NCBI RefSeq assembly: GCF_964199755.1 | Contig: NC_133907.1 | Location: forward strand, 1,803,001 to 1,867,000 | DNA from: Larus michahellis | Lineage: Eukaryota; Chordata; Aves; Charadriiformes; Laridae | Reading direction: 5' to 3' | DNA length: 64,000 bases | Shown: positions 22,701 to 35,981 of the stretch, in pieces | How the letters are laid out: each line of letters begins with the position of its first letter | Position numbering within the stretch: position 1 is the first letter of the stretch | Notes under the pieces: generated by a model | What the model saw: the letters and a program-made list of their open reading frames with translations, nothing else | The model's database searches: none | What the model was told of the DNA's origin: nothing | Translations under genes and position numbers: made by a program

Positions 22701-25700
22701 CTAGTCATGACTCATAAATAGGAATAACATCTGTGCTGATAGTTTTTCATGATATATAACCAGATCGAATGAATAAAGTTTTCATTTATTGCTGTTCTTT
22801 TGCCATTGTTATATTTAGGGAGCTCCAGTGTAAAGAGTGAAAGTTACGTATATTACTCATGTAAAGAAGTTATGTATGTATTGCTCATGTATAGATCAGA
22901 ATTTATGTATGGCCTGTGAATTTTCATTTAGCCACTGTATCTTTTTAAACTAAAAATGGCTTATTGCCTTTCCCTGAGCTTTACAAAACTTTTTCAAGAT
23001 CCCTCCTGAATCTTAGGCTGTTGAAGACTGGTACTCTTGCCAAGTCTACACCATTCTTTTAATTAAAGACAAAAAAAGAGAAGTGAAACTTCCAGTGGAT
23101 GTAAAGCCTTATAATCCTGAAATGATGTGAATCCGTGCAACCCCCGAAGTCATTGGAGCTATTTTGACTTACATCTACTGAAAATCTGGCACGTAGTATT
23201 CCTGCTGGTCTTTTCTTTTGCCCAACAGTGGCTCTGCCCAGAGTTGGCACTGCCGACAAAGCGCGCTCTGAGGAGCTGACCCAGGGTGGCGCGGCTTCCA
23301 GCTCTGCTGATTCAGCACCGCACAGGCCATTTTCCTCATTTCTTTGTGAGCTGGATTAAATTACTCTGCAGGCTGGACGGCAGCCACAGGCCATAGTTTT
23401 ACAGCCTTAGAACGTGGTATCCTAGCCCACAGCATCTGAGAGGTCTGGCGGTGCGTAAAGCTCTTCTGCAGCACTGCAAAGGAATTTTGGATTTGGCGGT
23501 CGGTCTCTTTGTAAGGCTAACGCCAGCAGGACTGAAAATATTTTGATTGTCTAGTTGAGATATAATAAAATGGGGTTCTGTTAATTGAAGGAAGGGATAT
23601 CACGGGGATCAGGTTAGTGTGAAAACTCCACTGTGTGTTTTTGTCATGGCAACGTTTCTTTAGATTTCTCTTAGGGAATTACAGGCTAATAAATAATGAA
23701 TATGAGTTTATAATGAACATGACAAAACAGTAGCACCAGTGAGTGTCCTGCCTGAGTTCGGGGGGTTGTGCCATTAGAGCTGGCCGAGTGACTTAACAGA
23801 ATTTTGGGAAATCGTTTCCTCTTGTGTCTCAGTATATGGACATCTCTTGTCAGTCCTGAGCGGGTTTGGAATTGCCCCCAGGGGGAAGCAGCGGGATGCG
23901 CTCCCTGGTGAGCTGGGTCGTGTTCCCGTCCCACAGAGCTGGGAAGTGGGATGTCTGTCACTGCTGCAGTAGGCACATGGGTAGAAGAAAAAGGGTGTTT
24001 TCTGTTCACTGGCAGCTGCTGGCTTTGTGTATTGGAAAGGCGTAGCTGGCTCTGCTGTGATCGCCACTTGGGCTTCACCGTTGTGGCTCATGGCAAATGG
24101 GTCTGGCTGTCTTTGGCCGAGTATGGATGTTGCTCAGATGTACCTGCTCCCCTCTGATGCTCCTGGTCCATGCAAAAAGGACTCTGGTGAATGGAGAAAG
24201 CAACATTGTTAATGAGGAGAGAAAAGGTGAGACAGATAAAACGTAAAAGCCATCCTGCTTCCAGAGGTGAGAAGAGAGAACTGTAGGCAGTCCTGTCTGA
24301 GCCCGGTCTTCCAGCGCAGTTGAGACCAGGCTTAAAGAATTTTCACAATAAGTTCAGAAATCTCACTCTCTCTCTCCTCCCTCGCCTGAGTGTCTAATCA
24401 CTTTGTTTTCTCACTTTAAGGGGCCTGCCTTTTACCAGAAAGACGGGCACCCCGTACATGTTATCTTTGAGTTGCCTTATTGCTTTTCAGCTTTATCTCA
24501 GTGGTTTAAAAATAAATAAAGCACTGCCAAACAAAACCTCCTGGCTTTAATACCAAGATGGAAATATTTTTATAATTAAAAAGTACTATTGAATCAGAAC
24601 ATTTTTCAAACAAAATTTCTCTGAGTGTGATACGAAGGTGAAGTTCACATTGATGGTTTTAATGCTGAAGCTAAAGTGGGCAGATTGGAAAAGTTGTTTC
24701 TGAGCGGTTTGTTCCATTTTCTGAGACCTCGCTCAGTCTCATGTATCGGGTAGCGCTGCCAAGCCAAGGGTTTATCTATTGATTTCTGAATGTATTGTGC
24801 TGTTAATCTAAAACTTCTTTCCCCAGTGGGATTTCTATTCAGAAGGCTCTAGCCGAGCTCACGAAAGTTATTTGATTTGGGAAGTTTGAAAGAATAATAA
24901 AAGAAGGATTGATGCCGTTGGATTTTCATGAGCTCAGTCGTCTGGTAAAATAGACCGGCTTCCTCCTGCTCTGTGCATCCGTGCTGGTTTGCCTCGTTAT
25001 TTAGGGGGAACGCAGAGTATGGAGATCACTTAAGTTTTACTCTCTGAGAGTTTGCAGTTATGAAACTTGTTCAGATGAAAGTTACGGGAACAGTGTTGGT
25101 GATGTAACAAAATATAAATATGAATGGGTTAGTGCAGCTTTGTCTTTTCATAAATATGCGTGCTTTATTTCTTAGTGACTAGGCCTTTTCTGCTAATTTT
25201 TAAACTAGTAAAAGTTGGTGCTGGAAATGCATTAATGTAATTTCCCAAGAAGAGAAATGTGGCAAGGGAGTTGCACCATATATACCTAGGGGCTTTGCCC
25301 CTCTTATTTCCAACATCCTTCAAGTATTTGAGGAAACTAAACCTTATGAAAGAGGTGTGGCAGGAACGTAGATGGACTTTCTAGTTCATAAAATGTTCCT
25401 TACTTTTTCTATGATGTGAATAGAGGAATAAGCAGTCTTGTATTACAATGAAACCCAAAAAGTCCTTTTTGCCTTTGAGTGGACTGGTCTGTCGTGTATG
25501 GTGCAGGAGTTAAAGGAGGAAATGAATGAGATGTGATCGGTAGCAAAATAAAAAAAATAAATAGAGGCATTTTTGCCTTTTTGGGACTACAGTCCTGTCT
25601 CGCTGAAATCAGCTGCCTTTGACTTCACAGTGCCCATGACTGGCCCAATAATAGGTTTATACTATTCCATTAGGACGTTGTCAAATTAAATCAAGGGAAG

Positions 25701-28700
25701 TGGAGTCATGTCTAGAAAGAGCATCCTTGTGAGTGTTCCCTGGCTCTGGAGCACTGTAGTTTGTTCAAGATGACGAGTGTTACTTCCTCTGGTTTGGAGG
25801 TATGCTTGTTGCTCTTTTTTATGCAAAAAATACAGCTCTTTGGAGGTATGTGATTAACTCGAGGCATTATTTTATTGCATACCCAGGTGGGAAGCTGGAA
25901 CTTAAGAGCATGCAGGAAGAATTATCTGGATATGGGGAAGAATGTTGTATTAACTATGCAGTTAGTCTTTGTCAGTAGCATTTACAGTTTCTTCAGTCCT
26001 TGGGGTGAGTAACCTAGCAGAATTTATTGGTGAATAGTTCAATTTGCTTAAATGCGCTGATTTTCTTGAGTAGGCAGAAATTACATCTTATTTCATGTCT
26101 CAGATTTACTTTTAATGAAGGGCCAAATCCAGATTTGACTTGCTTTTCTTCCCAAACTCCTGTTTAAGCACTGGGTGAATAGGACAAGTAGGATTTGGTG
26201 GAGTGAACTGTTCAGAGTAACTTTATTTAGGGGAGCTGGGGTAACCGCTAGCATTTCAGAGCGTGCTAAAGATCCAAGTTTTTGAAACAGATAGGAAAAA
26301 AGTGATTTCTTTTTTTTTTTTTAATCCCCCATGTAGAAATAAGCGCTCTAGAATATCTGAAACATCCACCAGTATCATTTCACTGCTGAGAATTGGGTAA
26401 CTGTGTAAAATTATATTGACCTGAGGGGATTGAAATATAGAAGTGGCCGTGCGCTTAACTGTGCAGGAATCAAACTGTTTTACTGATAACATTTTATTGA
26501 TTCATCTTCTCTCAGTGTTACAAGTAGCCCGAAGCTACGCAAAATGAGCTGGCGATGTTTTTGTGTTGTGGACATTGCAGTTTTGCAGCTCTTCATAGGT
26601 ATTGAAATTTTATATATGGGCTGGGAGCTCACATAATTATTGTGATTTGTAATGGCTGAGACTGCAGATGGGGCTTCCCAGAGGTTTCATTTCAAGCTAG
26701 ATAGCTGGTAATTCCTCTTTTCTGTTTAAGAATCTGTTGTCCCTCCTTTTCTCTGCAGCTGCTGAGGTTTCTCTCCGTGAAAAGCTGAACCATATCTCAG
26801 ACTTAATGAAGATGCGTAAAATGATTGAAATTGCCTTAACAAGGCAGCGCTCTGTATACAGCAGCAAAGAAAATGTGTCTTGCTGTTCGCAAGGGATACT
26901 TTGTCCTTTTCATAAAGGAACCGTGGTTTCCGCCCGTATTATAAAAATAATAACAATAAAAAACTCCTCCTTACAACAAAGCTTTAAGAAAATGAATGGC
27001 TTAAAAAACCACAGTGGCAGATTGTGAGTTTAACCTGCATGTGTTGACTAATTAAATTCTTTTGAAGGAGCTAATTTCATGTATTTTATTTAATGAAGGC
27101 TTACTTAAGATTTTAATGATGTGGGCCTTTTCTCTTCAGTAGAATGCCATATTGACTCATGACATATTTTTACACAGGCTTCATTCTGCCGTGAACAACA
27201 GTAGTTGAAAATGCGAGCACTTGATAAAGTATCATTAAATTAGCTTATTGTAGTTGCAGATTTTTATTACGCTACTTCACAGAGATATGAATTGATCGTC
27301 TTGTACTTGCTGTTTTTTAAAGGTGCAGCATTGTTATTGATTTTGCTACTTTATCTCAAGTGTTTCGTCAGCCCGCTGGCAGCCTTGTTCCCTCTGCAAT
27401 TTTAGAAAGCACTAGCCTTTGTGCTTATTTTTAATTTTTTTCCTGTGTGTTTCATGTGTCTCTGAAAGAGATGGCGTTTGTGTTGTGCCGTGCCCCCGTG
27501 CGTGGCCGCTCTGCCCCGTCCCGGGGCCATCGGTGCCCTGCTCCAGGCGCCGCCGAGTGCTCTATTGTCCTGGGATGATTTCCAGGGAGTTCCTGGGATT
27601 TACTAATGCTGAGGGCAAAATCAATCCTGCGCATATTTTATAGCCTGTGCATTTGGATATGGGGGTTCATCTGTGCCGTCGGTGTACTGCGATATATATC
27701 ACAAATGATGTAAGAAAACCAGGAGCCTACATCTTGGATAGTCAAAAATTTCAGATATTTTTCCATGTTAACTCGAATAGTGGATTTCTTCTATAAATCT
27801 TGGAACATCCAGACTTATTTCAATACTAAGTGTATTGGAAAAGGATTGCTGTCAAGGCTTGTCCATCTAATTAAATTCCCTTATTAGCACCGGCGCTGCA
27901 GTCTTCCAGAGAAGACAGTAGATGATCCAACTTATCTAGGTTAAAACTAAATGGCCTTTCATCAAATGCTAAGCTAAAAGTCCAACAACAAAATATATAA
28001 GTGTTGCTCTAGTCACCCTTTTCGTGTGATCTGTGGTAATTCAATATATTCCTTAAATATAAATTGGTATTTCAGCTGTCTGTGGAAAAATTTTCAGACT
28101 TCAATTATCACAAGCGCTCGATGCCGCGAGGGCTCTGTCACCTCACGCTTGGGGCTGATGGCATTCCAGCGGCAACGTCTTAGACGTTAATAAAGTTTGC
28201 CACGATTCATTTTGACATACCCTTAGCCAAACGTAAGAAACTTTTTGTCATCAAGTCCTGCTGATCCACAGGGGTCGTTTGCGGCCTGTTGGTGATCGTT
28301 GTCTCCTTACCAGAGCAGGGAGAACAGGGGTTTGATGGAGAACCAAAATACTCGAATTTGAGTAAGAGCCCTGGTGGTTTTTTCCAGCAGGTGGGGGACT
28401 TGCCGTTGGTGGGAGCTACCAAGGGAAATGAAATACGCTTTGACCCTTTTGCTTTGCCGAGGGGGATGGAGTGACTGCCAGCAGCTGGGCTTTAGCCAAA
28501 TCCAATTCCTTGACCCCGTGGAATGTGTGCGGCTGTGAGAGCACCCGGGGTCCAGATGCCCTTGGCTCCACAGCCCCGGGACCTTCAGGGGGGTCAGGAT
28601 GCTGCAGGCAGAATCCCTCTGTTCCCTGTGTAAATGGGGGAGAAGCTGCCCTTGTGGCAGAAGAAAGGTCCACACTAGCTCAGGTAATGGAGAGTTATCA

Positions 28701-29286
28701 TAATAATACTGAGCAATTGATGTTTAAACATTGCCAGAAGTTTCAAGAAGCAAGATGTTTGTGCTAATTAGGCTGTTTGCCTGTCATCTTTATTCACTAC
28801 TTTAAACAACAAAAAACCCTCAAGTGAAATCAAAGCGTGGTAGAACACGTTTCTTAAGTCTCCTTGATCAAAGCTTATGGAAGGAGGGGAATACTGCTTG
28901 TAACTATTTCCTCAAACACAGATTTGAGATCCGTTCTCTATTGTAGCACAAGGACTTGTCTGTAACCCGGGTGGTGGCAAAGTGTTGGTGATTGTTGTTC
29001 AGCGTTAGCCAGCCTGCTCCCTCTCAGGTGTACGTGTGAGGACCTAGTGTCAGCTTAGCTTTTTTAGGTGATCCCAGAAAGGAATGTTTTTAAATAAATA
29101 GTTGTTTTTTTTTAAAAGTGTTAATATTTATGTGCTTTCATATTGAGTAATATTGGTTCACTGTGCCCTTCTCTTCCTCTGTGTCTTCCTCCGCATCTGC
29201 CTCTCTAACTTTGCTTAGATTGCAAGTAATCTTAGAGATGGAGGTCACAGTTTTCCTGACCTGAGTTCACAGAATCTCCTCGCTAC
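16717..29286. other. Intron 2 segment with CpG pockets and low-complexity DNA
   Basis: Unique DNA of uneven composition. CpG-rich pockets occur at 17470-17595 and 18727-18848, and a weaker one at 27480-27560. A polypurine stretch of A and G lies at about 21780-21817. A small tandem duplication is at 22842-22912. An open stretch with good-looking splice signals at 26759-27023 is discussed in the findings. No transposon was recognised here. Confidence 0.5.
22842..22912. repeat. Short imperfect tandem duplication (~26-32 bp unit)
   Basis: AGTTACGTATATTACTCATG at 22842 is followed by AGTTATGTATGTATTGCTCA from 22868, then by a partial unit AATTTATGTATGG from 22900. Units share the pattern AGTTATGTAT, a short spacer and CTCATGTA. 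It is a small local duplication in intron 2 with no visible function. Confidence 0.65.
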
Positions 29287-29769
29287 AGGAAAGCCATTGA
29301 GGGGCTGGAGCGTGTCCAGAGAAGGGCAATGGAGCAGGTGAGGGGTCTGGAGCACAAGTCTCGTGAGGGGCGGCTGAGGGGGCTGGGGGTGTTCAGCCTG
29401 GAGAAAAGGGGCTGAGGGGAGACCTTCTCGCTCTCTACAGCTCCCTGAAAGGAGGGGGTAGCCAGGGGGGTCGGGCTCTTCTCCCAAGGAACAGGTGATG
29501 GGACAAGAGGAAACAGCCTCAAGTTGCACCAGGGGAGGTTTAGGATGGATATTGGGAAAAATTTTTACACTGAAAGGGTTATTAAGCATCAGAACAGCCT
29601 GCCCAGGGAAGGGGTTGAGGCACCATCCCTGGAGGTATTTAAAAGACGAGTGAGACATAGTGCTTAGAGATATGGTTTAGTGATGGTTTTTGTCAGAGTT
29701 ATGGTGATGGTTGGACTAGATGATCTGGAAGGTCCCTTCCAACCTTGGCAAGTCTATGATTCTATGATA
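29287..29769 (+). mobile_element. CR1 LINE, 5'-truncated copy with intact 3' end
   Basis: A ~480-base copy in the same orientation as CDH4. Diagnostic segments in order are GAGGGGCTGGAGCGTGTCCA, GAAGGGCAATGGAGC, GTTCAGCCTGGAGAAAAGG, ACAGCTCCCTGAAAGGAGG, CAGCCTCAAGTTGCACCAGG, GGCACCATCCCTGGAGGTAT, TTGGACTAGATGATCTGGAA and CCCTTCCAACC. It ends with the short TCTATGATTCTATGAT repeat typical of CR1. Severe 5' truncation is normal for CR1 retrotransposition. Only the 3' end of ORF2 plus the 3' UTR is represented, and it cannot be active. Its last ~170 bases closely match the fragment at 57960-58118. Confidence 0.95.
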
Positions 29770-32704
29770 ATCGTGACATGAGATAACCAGGAAATAATAT
29801 AGCACAGTGCAGGGGCTCATGTGCCGTCAGCCACTGATGTATATCTCGCTCCATTCTCAGCTTAATAATTTACACTGAAAATCTTTAGTCAGAAACCAGC
29901 TGATTTCTTTGTTTCTTTTCACTCTGCTCCTTCTAGATAAGGGAATGAAGGGATTACTTCATAGACAGGTAATTCAAGTGTTGATGTTCTGGCTCATCAC
30001 AGAAATCAGCACAACCTGCTGAAACGAACAAAGCATCCGCATGGTACCCCATGCCATCACCACCTAGACAAGCTTTTCTCAAGCTTGGGAACCCCATCAG
30101 CCCAAAGGATTTCCTACTACGTGAATTCGTAACCTGTGTTTCGGTAGCTGACTGATTTTGAAGTTACGAATTGTGTTTTGTTTCTGCACAGGGTTACTTT
30201 GAAGGATTTTTTAAATTCATGTCCTTTAATCCACTTCTCTTGCTGTGTCAGTGGTCATATTTACCTTGTAGATAAATAGATCCTATCAGTTGGAAGAAGA
30301 GGGAGTGGGCACAGTGTCTTAAGTATTTCAGAATGTATTTATTAATTTGTAAAGAATAAAGAGGAAGTTTAAAGTTGGACGTTCTTAAGTGGTATTGGAC
30401 TGGCCGAAACTTCATTTTTGGATCTATCTTTTGAAACTCTTCTCCATTAACTTTAGTTAAATGTCTTTCAAATTTACGGGCTTTCTCCTTTTTCCCTTTT
30501 ATGCTCAGCTAGATGAATGCTTAGAGAAGGGTATGCGCTTCTGCTGAAAGACATGCCCATAAACCAGGCACCAAAAGCAGGGAGGGAACTAGGAGGACTC
30601 AGTTAAGTGCCTGTTGGGTTTCAGGAATAGTTTAATTTAGGAAGTTATCTTCTTTTCAGCAATTGACTTGCCGTGACCTTAAAGGAAGCTCTTGCGGACT
30701 GAGCTTTCGCTATTTCTGGGAGAAGAAATGGTGCCTTTTGTGCATGTGTGTTTTACTGCCGTATATGGGTCCACTGAATTTGGAGGCCAAGGGCAGTGGC
30801 GAAAGGTTTTATTTAAGGATGAGAGTTATGAGATGGCACTTCTGCATAGTAAGTTTCTAAAAAGAAACACGTCAGTGTTTAAAGCTTTTTAACAGCACCC
30901 TGTAAGATCTGGTTCAGAAGATGTCTAAAAACTGTAAAAAAAAACAAAACCAAAGAAACAAAAAAGAAAAGGAAAAAAGGATGTGTTTGCCTGCTTGCAC
31001 GCAAGTATCCCCGAATAGCTGATGGTTCATTTTTACTTATTCATGGGTAAATTATAGAGGTGCATCTGTTCCTCCTCTGTATACAGTCAGGCATCTCAAG
31101 TTCTTAAGATACTTTTTGACGTCCTTTGAAGATGTGACGCCAGGTGGAAGATCAGTTAGAATTACAGATATCCTAAACTTTCAGAATAATGCTCCTGCCT
31201 GAAAACTCTTTTACTTCTGCTCCTGACTTTAATGAGGCACAGTCTAAACATCATAGTAACTGAGGCAGCAAAAGGGGAAAAAAAGGCAACGCAACAACTC
31301 ACAAGAAGAAAATCTTTCCACGTGTTTACAGTAAAGCCAAAATATTTGTGCTGTGTTTATTTAACCTAAATGCTCAGGGATATGTCATCTTATAAAAATG
31401 ACATTACTGGAATAAACCAATAACTAGCATGTGAGTCAAATGATAGAACAGGAAACACTTAGCTGGACCCAAGCTTTTATTATTTTTACAACTTGCTTTT
31501 ACTGCTGTCAATAAAGAGTGCAAATAACTGTAGATAAAGCTCCTTGCCTGCCATTAACTGTAAGAGTAAGTATGTGCCTTTGGATGGCAAACAACCTGAT
31601 TTGCGTGTGCGGTCAGGCAGCTGGGTGTGCTGTAGCTAGCCCTTCTACGTCTTCATTGTGTCTGCAGAATGGAAAGCTTTGTTTTAAAGATTACACCCCT
31701 AAAAGTGAAGAACACGTAAGCTGTCTCAGTGGGAATTTTTATTTACTTTGCTTTTTTCCTCTAAATTCAATCACTCGTTCAAGTAAATATATATACACGC
31801 TTTGAAAGTGTGGCCTGAGGAATCTGACAGTGGCCATCAGTTAGTGGATTTTGCTTAGTAATTGCTTCGTCTATTCAATACTATTGAAAATACCCTTGAG
31901 CAGAATATAGCTGCAGGGGAACAACACTCTAAAGCAGCAACCTAATTAATGAATCTCATTGCCACTTAGACGAGCATTATACGGTTGGCCTTGGTTGTCA
32001 GTATAGATCTGTTCTTACGACATTATATGTTTGTCCAGAAAACTGCTGTGATTATTAGAAAAATGAATAAAGTGCGTTTGGGAGGATGGTGTGTTGGGGT
32101 CTGTGGACGAAGCAGATTGTACTTGCAGTTGCATTCCTGATGTTACAGGTGTCACCAGCATCTTGTGACTGCGTGGAACCACAAATGAATTCTGTTGGCT
32201 TTTATCTCGGTGGCCATGACCAAGATTATTCATTGCCTTTAGATGAAGTGAAAACAAAGTAATCGTAGCTGGAGTCTGAGAGCAAGTAAATTGTTTTCAC
32301 ATAGTAGAAGGCAGAGCAAAACAGAAGTAGAATTTATTTTTTTTTCCCATTTGATATTCAAAAACCCACAGGCCTTTGTGTGCATCCAGTGAGCACCTTC
32401 TTGTAGTTCAGGTGGCAGGTGGAGTGTTTGTCTCCAGTTGAATAAGTTGGGCAATAATACCTGCTGGCCATGAGCCTTTTCTGAAGGTCTTTTGAAGAAA
32501 GTTATTTTAATAAAGATCAAACTGATAGTCAACTAATTTTTAATTCCTGGCTTTATGAAAATAAACGCTAGGAGATTTTGCTTGAGATCTGCATTCCTGA
32601 AATCATTCTACCAGCAAAAACTGTAACTGTGGATGCAAGTCAGAGGTTGTGTTGTTAACTGAAGTCATAGATCAATTTACTGAGCAGTCAATAAATACAA
32701 ATTT
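29770..32704. other. Intron 2 segment, unique AT-rich sequence
   Basis: No gene, exon or repeat family was recognised. There is A-rich low complexity at 30936-30978. Open frames are short. Confidence 0.55.
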
Positions 32705-32765
32705 TGAGGTTGGACCAGATGATCGTTTGAGGTCTCTTCTGACCTGGACTATTCTATGATATTAT
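32705..32765 (+). mobile_element. Short CR1 3'-end fragment
   Basis: GAGGTTGGACCAGATGATCG, then GAGGTCTCTTCTGACCTGGA, then CTATTCTATGATATTATG match the extreme 3' end of a CR1 element in + orientation. Only about 60 bases remain. The wording GGTCTCTTCTGACCT differs from the CCCTTCCAACC of the copies at 29.7 and 58.1 kb, so it belongs to a different, probably older subfamily. Confidence 0.85.
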
Positions 32766-35700
32766 GAAAAAGGGACATGCACTTCTAAAAACTATCATGT
32801 AAATCAAAGGCCATGAATAACCTGCTCTTCCTTCTTCTTTTCTGGATGATACTGAGCCTTTTCCAGAGCCTGGTTCTGCAAGTCTCCACTGTCATGCAGT
32901 ATGGCCTCTGTGCATATGAGACCCCACATTAAGGGCCCCTCTATTGCTTATAAATCCTTCAAATTTATGCAGCGTTTTAAAATGTAATTTTCTGCTTTTC
33001 TATGGAGACTTGATGAAACCTGTGATTTCTACTTAGGCTTATGAGAGCTCTTTGGATAAAATGATTTTCATTAGTAAATTCCTCTGATGGGGTTATGGAC
33101 CTTTAATGTGAGATCTTCACTGGACCTTTTTTCTGTTCTCTGAAGTCACCTTAGTACATGAAGAGCTTTGATCCTGGAGTATCTCTACTGGTTTGCATGT
33201 TGGTGATGAACATGGCACCTTCTGGGCTCCGGCCCGTTCCTGCTGCCCAAGCTCCTTTGGCTGCCGCAGATCTGCCCTGCTTCTGCCTTCCCCTTAGAGC
33301 TGCTGCACACAGTCCTGCTCTGCCTCTTGGGGTCACGTCCTTACCCTTGTTTTTTTTTTCTTTTTTTTTAACCCCGCCTACATAAGACAACAGAGTAACA
33401 CACCTAAATGTGAAATTTTGTGAAGAATTTTTGACACTTGCAAGTGGCACTTGAATGGGTAATTCCAATAACACCAGTAGGCAACAACAGTAGTCATGAT
33501 GAAACATTCTTTGCCTTATGATTTCAGTGAGAGAAGTAGTTGCATCTGTGTTATGTATTTGAAAAATAACTTCCCTAGCTCTTTTCAGTCACTTTTATCT
33601 ATTGGACGTGGCCACAACACCTTCTAGTGCTGGTCAGTCATTTTCAAGTCAGTGAGCATCTGCGTTGGTCATTAGCCAGCAGAGAAATCAATTAGGGCTA
33701 GTGGGGGTGTGTTAGAAGGAAAGGATTGAAATACATGAATTTTATTGATCAATTGTCCTGTACAATCAACATCCCCACAAGCAGGTCTTAAAGCTGTGCG
33801 AGAACTCGATGGAAGTTCTTTTCTGCTCTTGCATGTCTCTTGAATCAAGAATGAATCCACCAGTCAGCGGAGATTGCAACTTTTGGAGGTTCAGAATTCC
33901 AAGCTTTGATAGAGCAACAAGCTAAGTAATAAAGCATAGATTGTTAGCATTGTTATGCGGAGCAGTGCTGAAAATCCATTATATTATTTAGTGTATTTGT
34001 CTTAAAGTGATTATGTTACTAATTATAAGGCTCACTAGTCTGTTTAACAGGAGTCCAAATAATTATAATTTGTTTGCAGTTCCCACCCTGCGTATTTTCA
34101 TGCAACAGGGCAAATATTTTGTTGAGTAATTGATCTGCTGCATGCCTTTCTGTATATTTAGGAAAATGAAATCTTTCATTTTTGTTCTAAATTAAATGTT
34201 TCCAATTTTCCTGCTCTTCTTCTGACAGTACTTTGGTAAATTTTGAAGAAACTTGAGAATAAGGCCATGGAGGGATGACTGACTCTCAGGGTTGCAACTG
34301 AGTATGTTCCCAATGAAGTCCATAACAAAATTCCTTTTGGTGTCAAATGCTTTTGCATAATTTATTTTGTGTTTAATAAAAGTGGATCGAAGTTTTTATT
34401 TATGGGTTATCTTGAAGCAGGAGAAACCCTCCAGCTGGTTCCTGCCTTGGAAGCAATTTGGGAGCCGAGTTCCATTGCTCTTATGGGAGCAATTTGAAGG
34501 ACAAAATTCTGAACAGGCTTTTCAATGAATGCTCAATTTAGGGCGCCTTAGAATCAGCAGCAGGCATCTAAAAACCCTACGTGAACTTGGAACATCCAGA
34601 GAATATGTTATTTAATGTTAGGAAAAATTTGTCAAGCTTTTATAAAAATCTCAGAAAATTGAGGCTAAGCGACCAAAGTCACTCTTAGAAGTAGAGCTGT
34701 ACTTCGGAAAATGGCTTAAAGGAGAAGTCAACATTGTGAAGTTAACTCCTTGTTTTATGGCAAAAAAAGGTAAGTAGAGTTCTGTCTCTGAGTCTACTTG
34801 TAAGTTTGCCGAAGTTTGGGTAGCAAAATGCTTGCTTGGAAAAAATACCGAGCAAAAAATTCACAATCTCAAACTTAGATAATAGTTTCTGAAAATAGCT
34901 GGGCTGCCAGAATGTCAGTATTTGGAATGAGAAGATTGCTAAGGGGAAATGGCAAGTAATAAGCGGCCTAAAGAGACATGAAAAGCTAGTGGCTTAATTT
35001 TACTGTGAGGGAGAGAAAATTGCTCAGCACTACTTACAGCATCTTTCATTCAAAGATCTCAAAGCTTGCTGAACCAAACATAATTCTTTGAAGAGAGATG
35101 TCAACTAATGATCCCTTTGCTCACCGTGGAAACGCGGCCGCCCGCACCGGAGCGCACCGGCTGCCTCCGAGTTCAGAACATGGGGTGAAGAGGGAAAGGG
35201 CAGTTGGGAAGAGGCTGGGGCAGCAGAGTGCACTGGAATGCCGTCAGATAAAGCCTGGTGGCGTCCAGACTTTAATTAAAAAAAAAAAAAAGATTTTCAA
35301 GAAGTGCAGGTGAAGATATTTCCTCTCTTCTGACATTCATATTTGTTATTCTGCCAGACATTTCCTTTATTAGGGAAAAAACTGGGGCAGCCAAGATTCT
35401 TAATATTAAAAGACCTTAGTGGAACTGTTAAAATCCCATTCTGTTCAAAACTTTAATGCCGGTTGGCTGTATTATCTCTTTATAATTTTCTTCTTCAGTG
35501 CATACGTAACTGCATTAGTTGGTCATTTACCAACAGACTTGAAAGACCATTTAGCTGGGGAAAATAGCTAGAATTTTTTATGAGGAAGAAAAGTGGACTG
35601 AAGTATTTCTTGCTTTTTGATGATGGTAGTAGTAGTCTTTATGTCTTTTTCTGTGTTTTTCCCCCCACACCTTTGCCGTAAAGACAGGAACTCCAGTTTT

Positions 35701-35981
35701 ACTTACATTGGTGCGAATAAGAAAAGTGCGTCCTCAACTGAGATGCATAAATATAACCCCTTTTATTCTGCAAGTAATAATTGCACTTGTAACTCTCGTA
35801 GGAGCTGTTACAATGCATGAGCGAGACCTGAGAGCGCATTTGTGACGGTTATTTCAAACACAGACCTTCAGTCCAGCGTTTGTAGCCTGGGTCCAGCTGG
35901 AAGAACCGGGGTGTGCAGGGTCCCTGCACCGCGTGGCCTTGGGCTGGAGGGGACAGAGCGGGGAGCCACCGACGAGCACTG

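Noticed and set aside
24630..24665. GTGAAGTTCACATTG, resembling the start of CDH4 exon 3 (VKF)
   Set aside because: The following codons do not continue the cadherin prodomain, and there is no polypyrimidine tract with AG at the right place.
28387..28401. CCAGCAGGTGGGGG as another CTCF site
   Set aside because: It mismatches the core at the last C, and the flanks do not help. It is weaker than the site at 41244.
30549..30558. p53 half-site AGACATGCCC (also at 6249-6258)
   Set aside because: Each is a single decamer without a second half-site within 13 bases, so they are probably chance matches.
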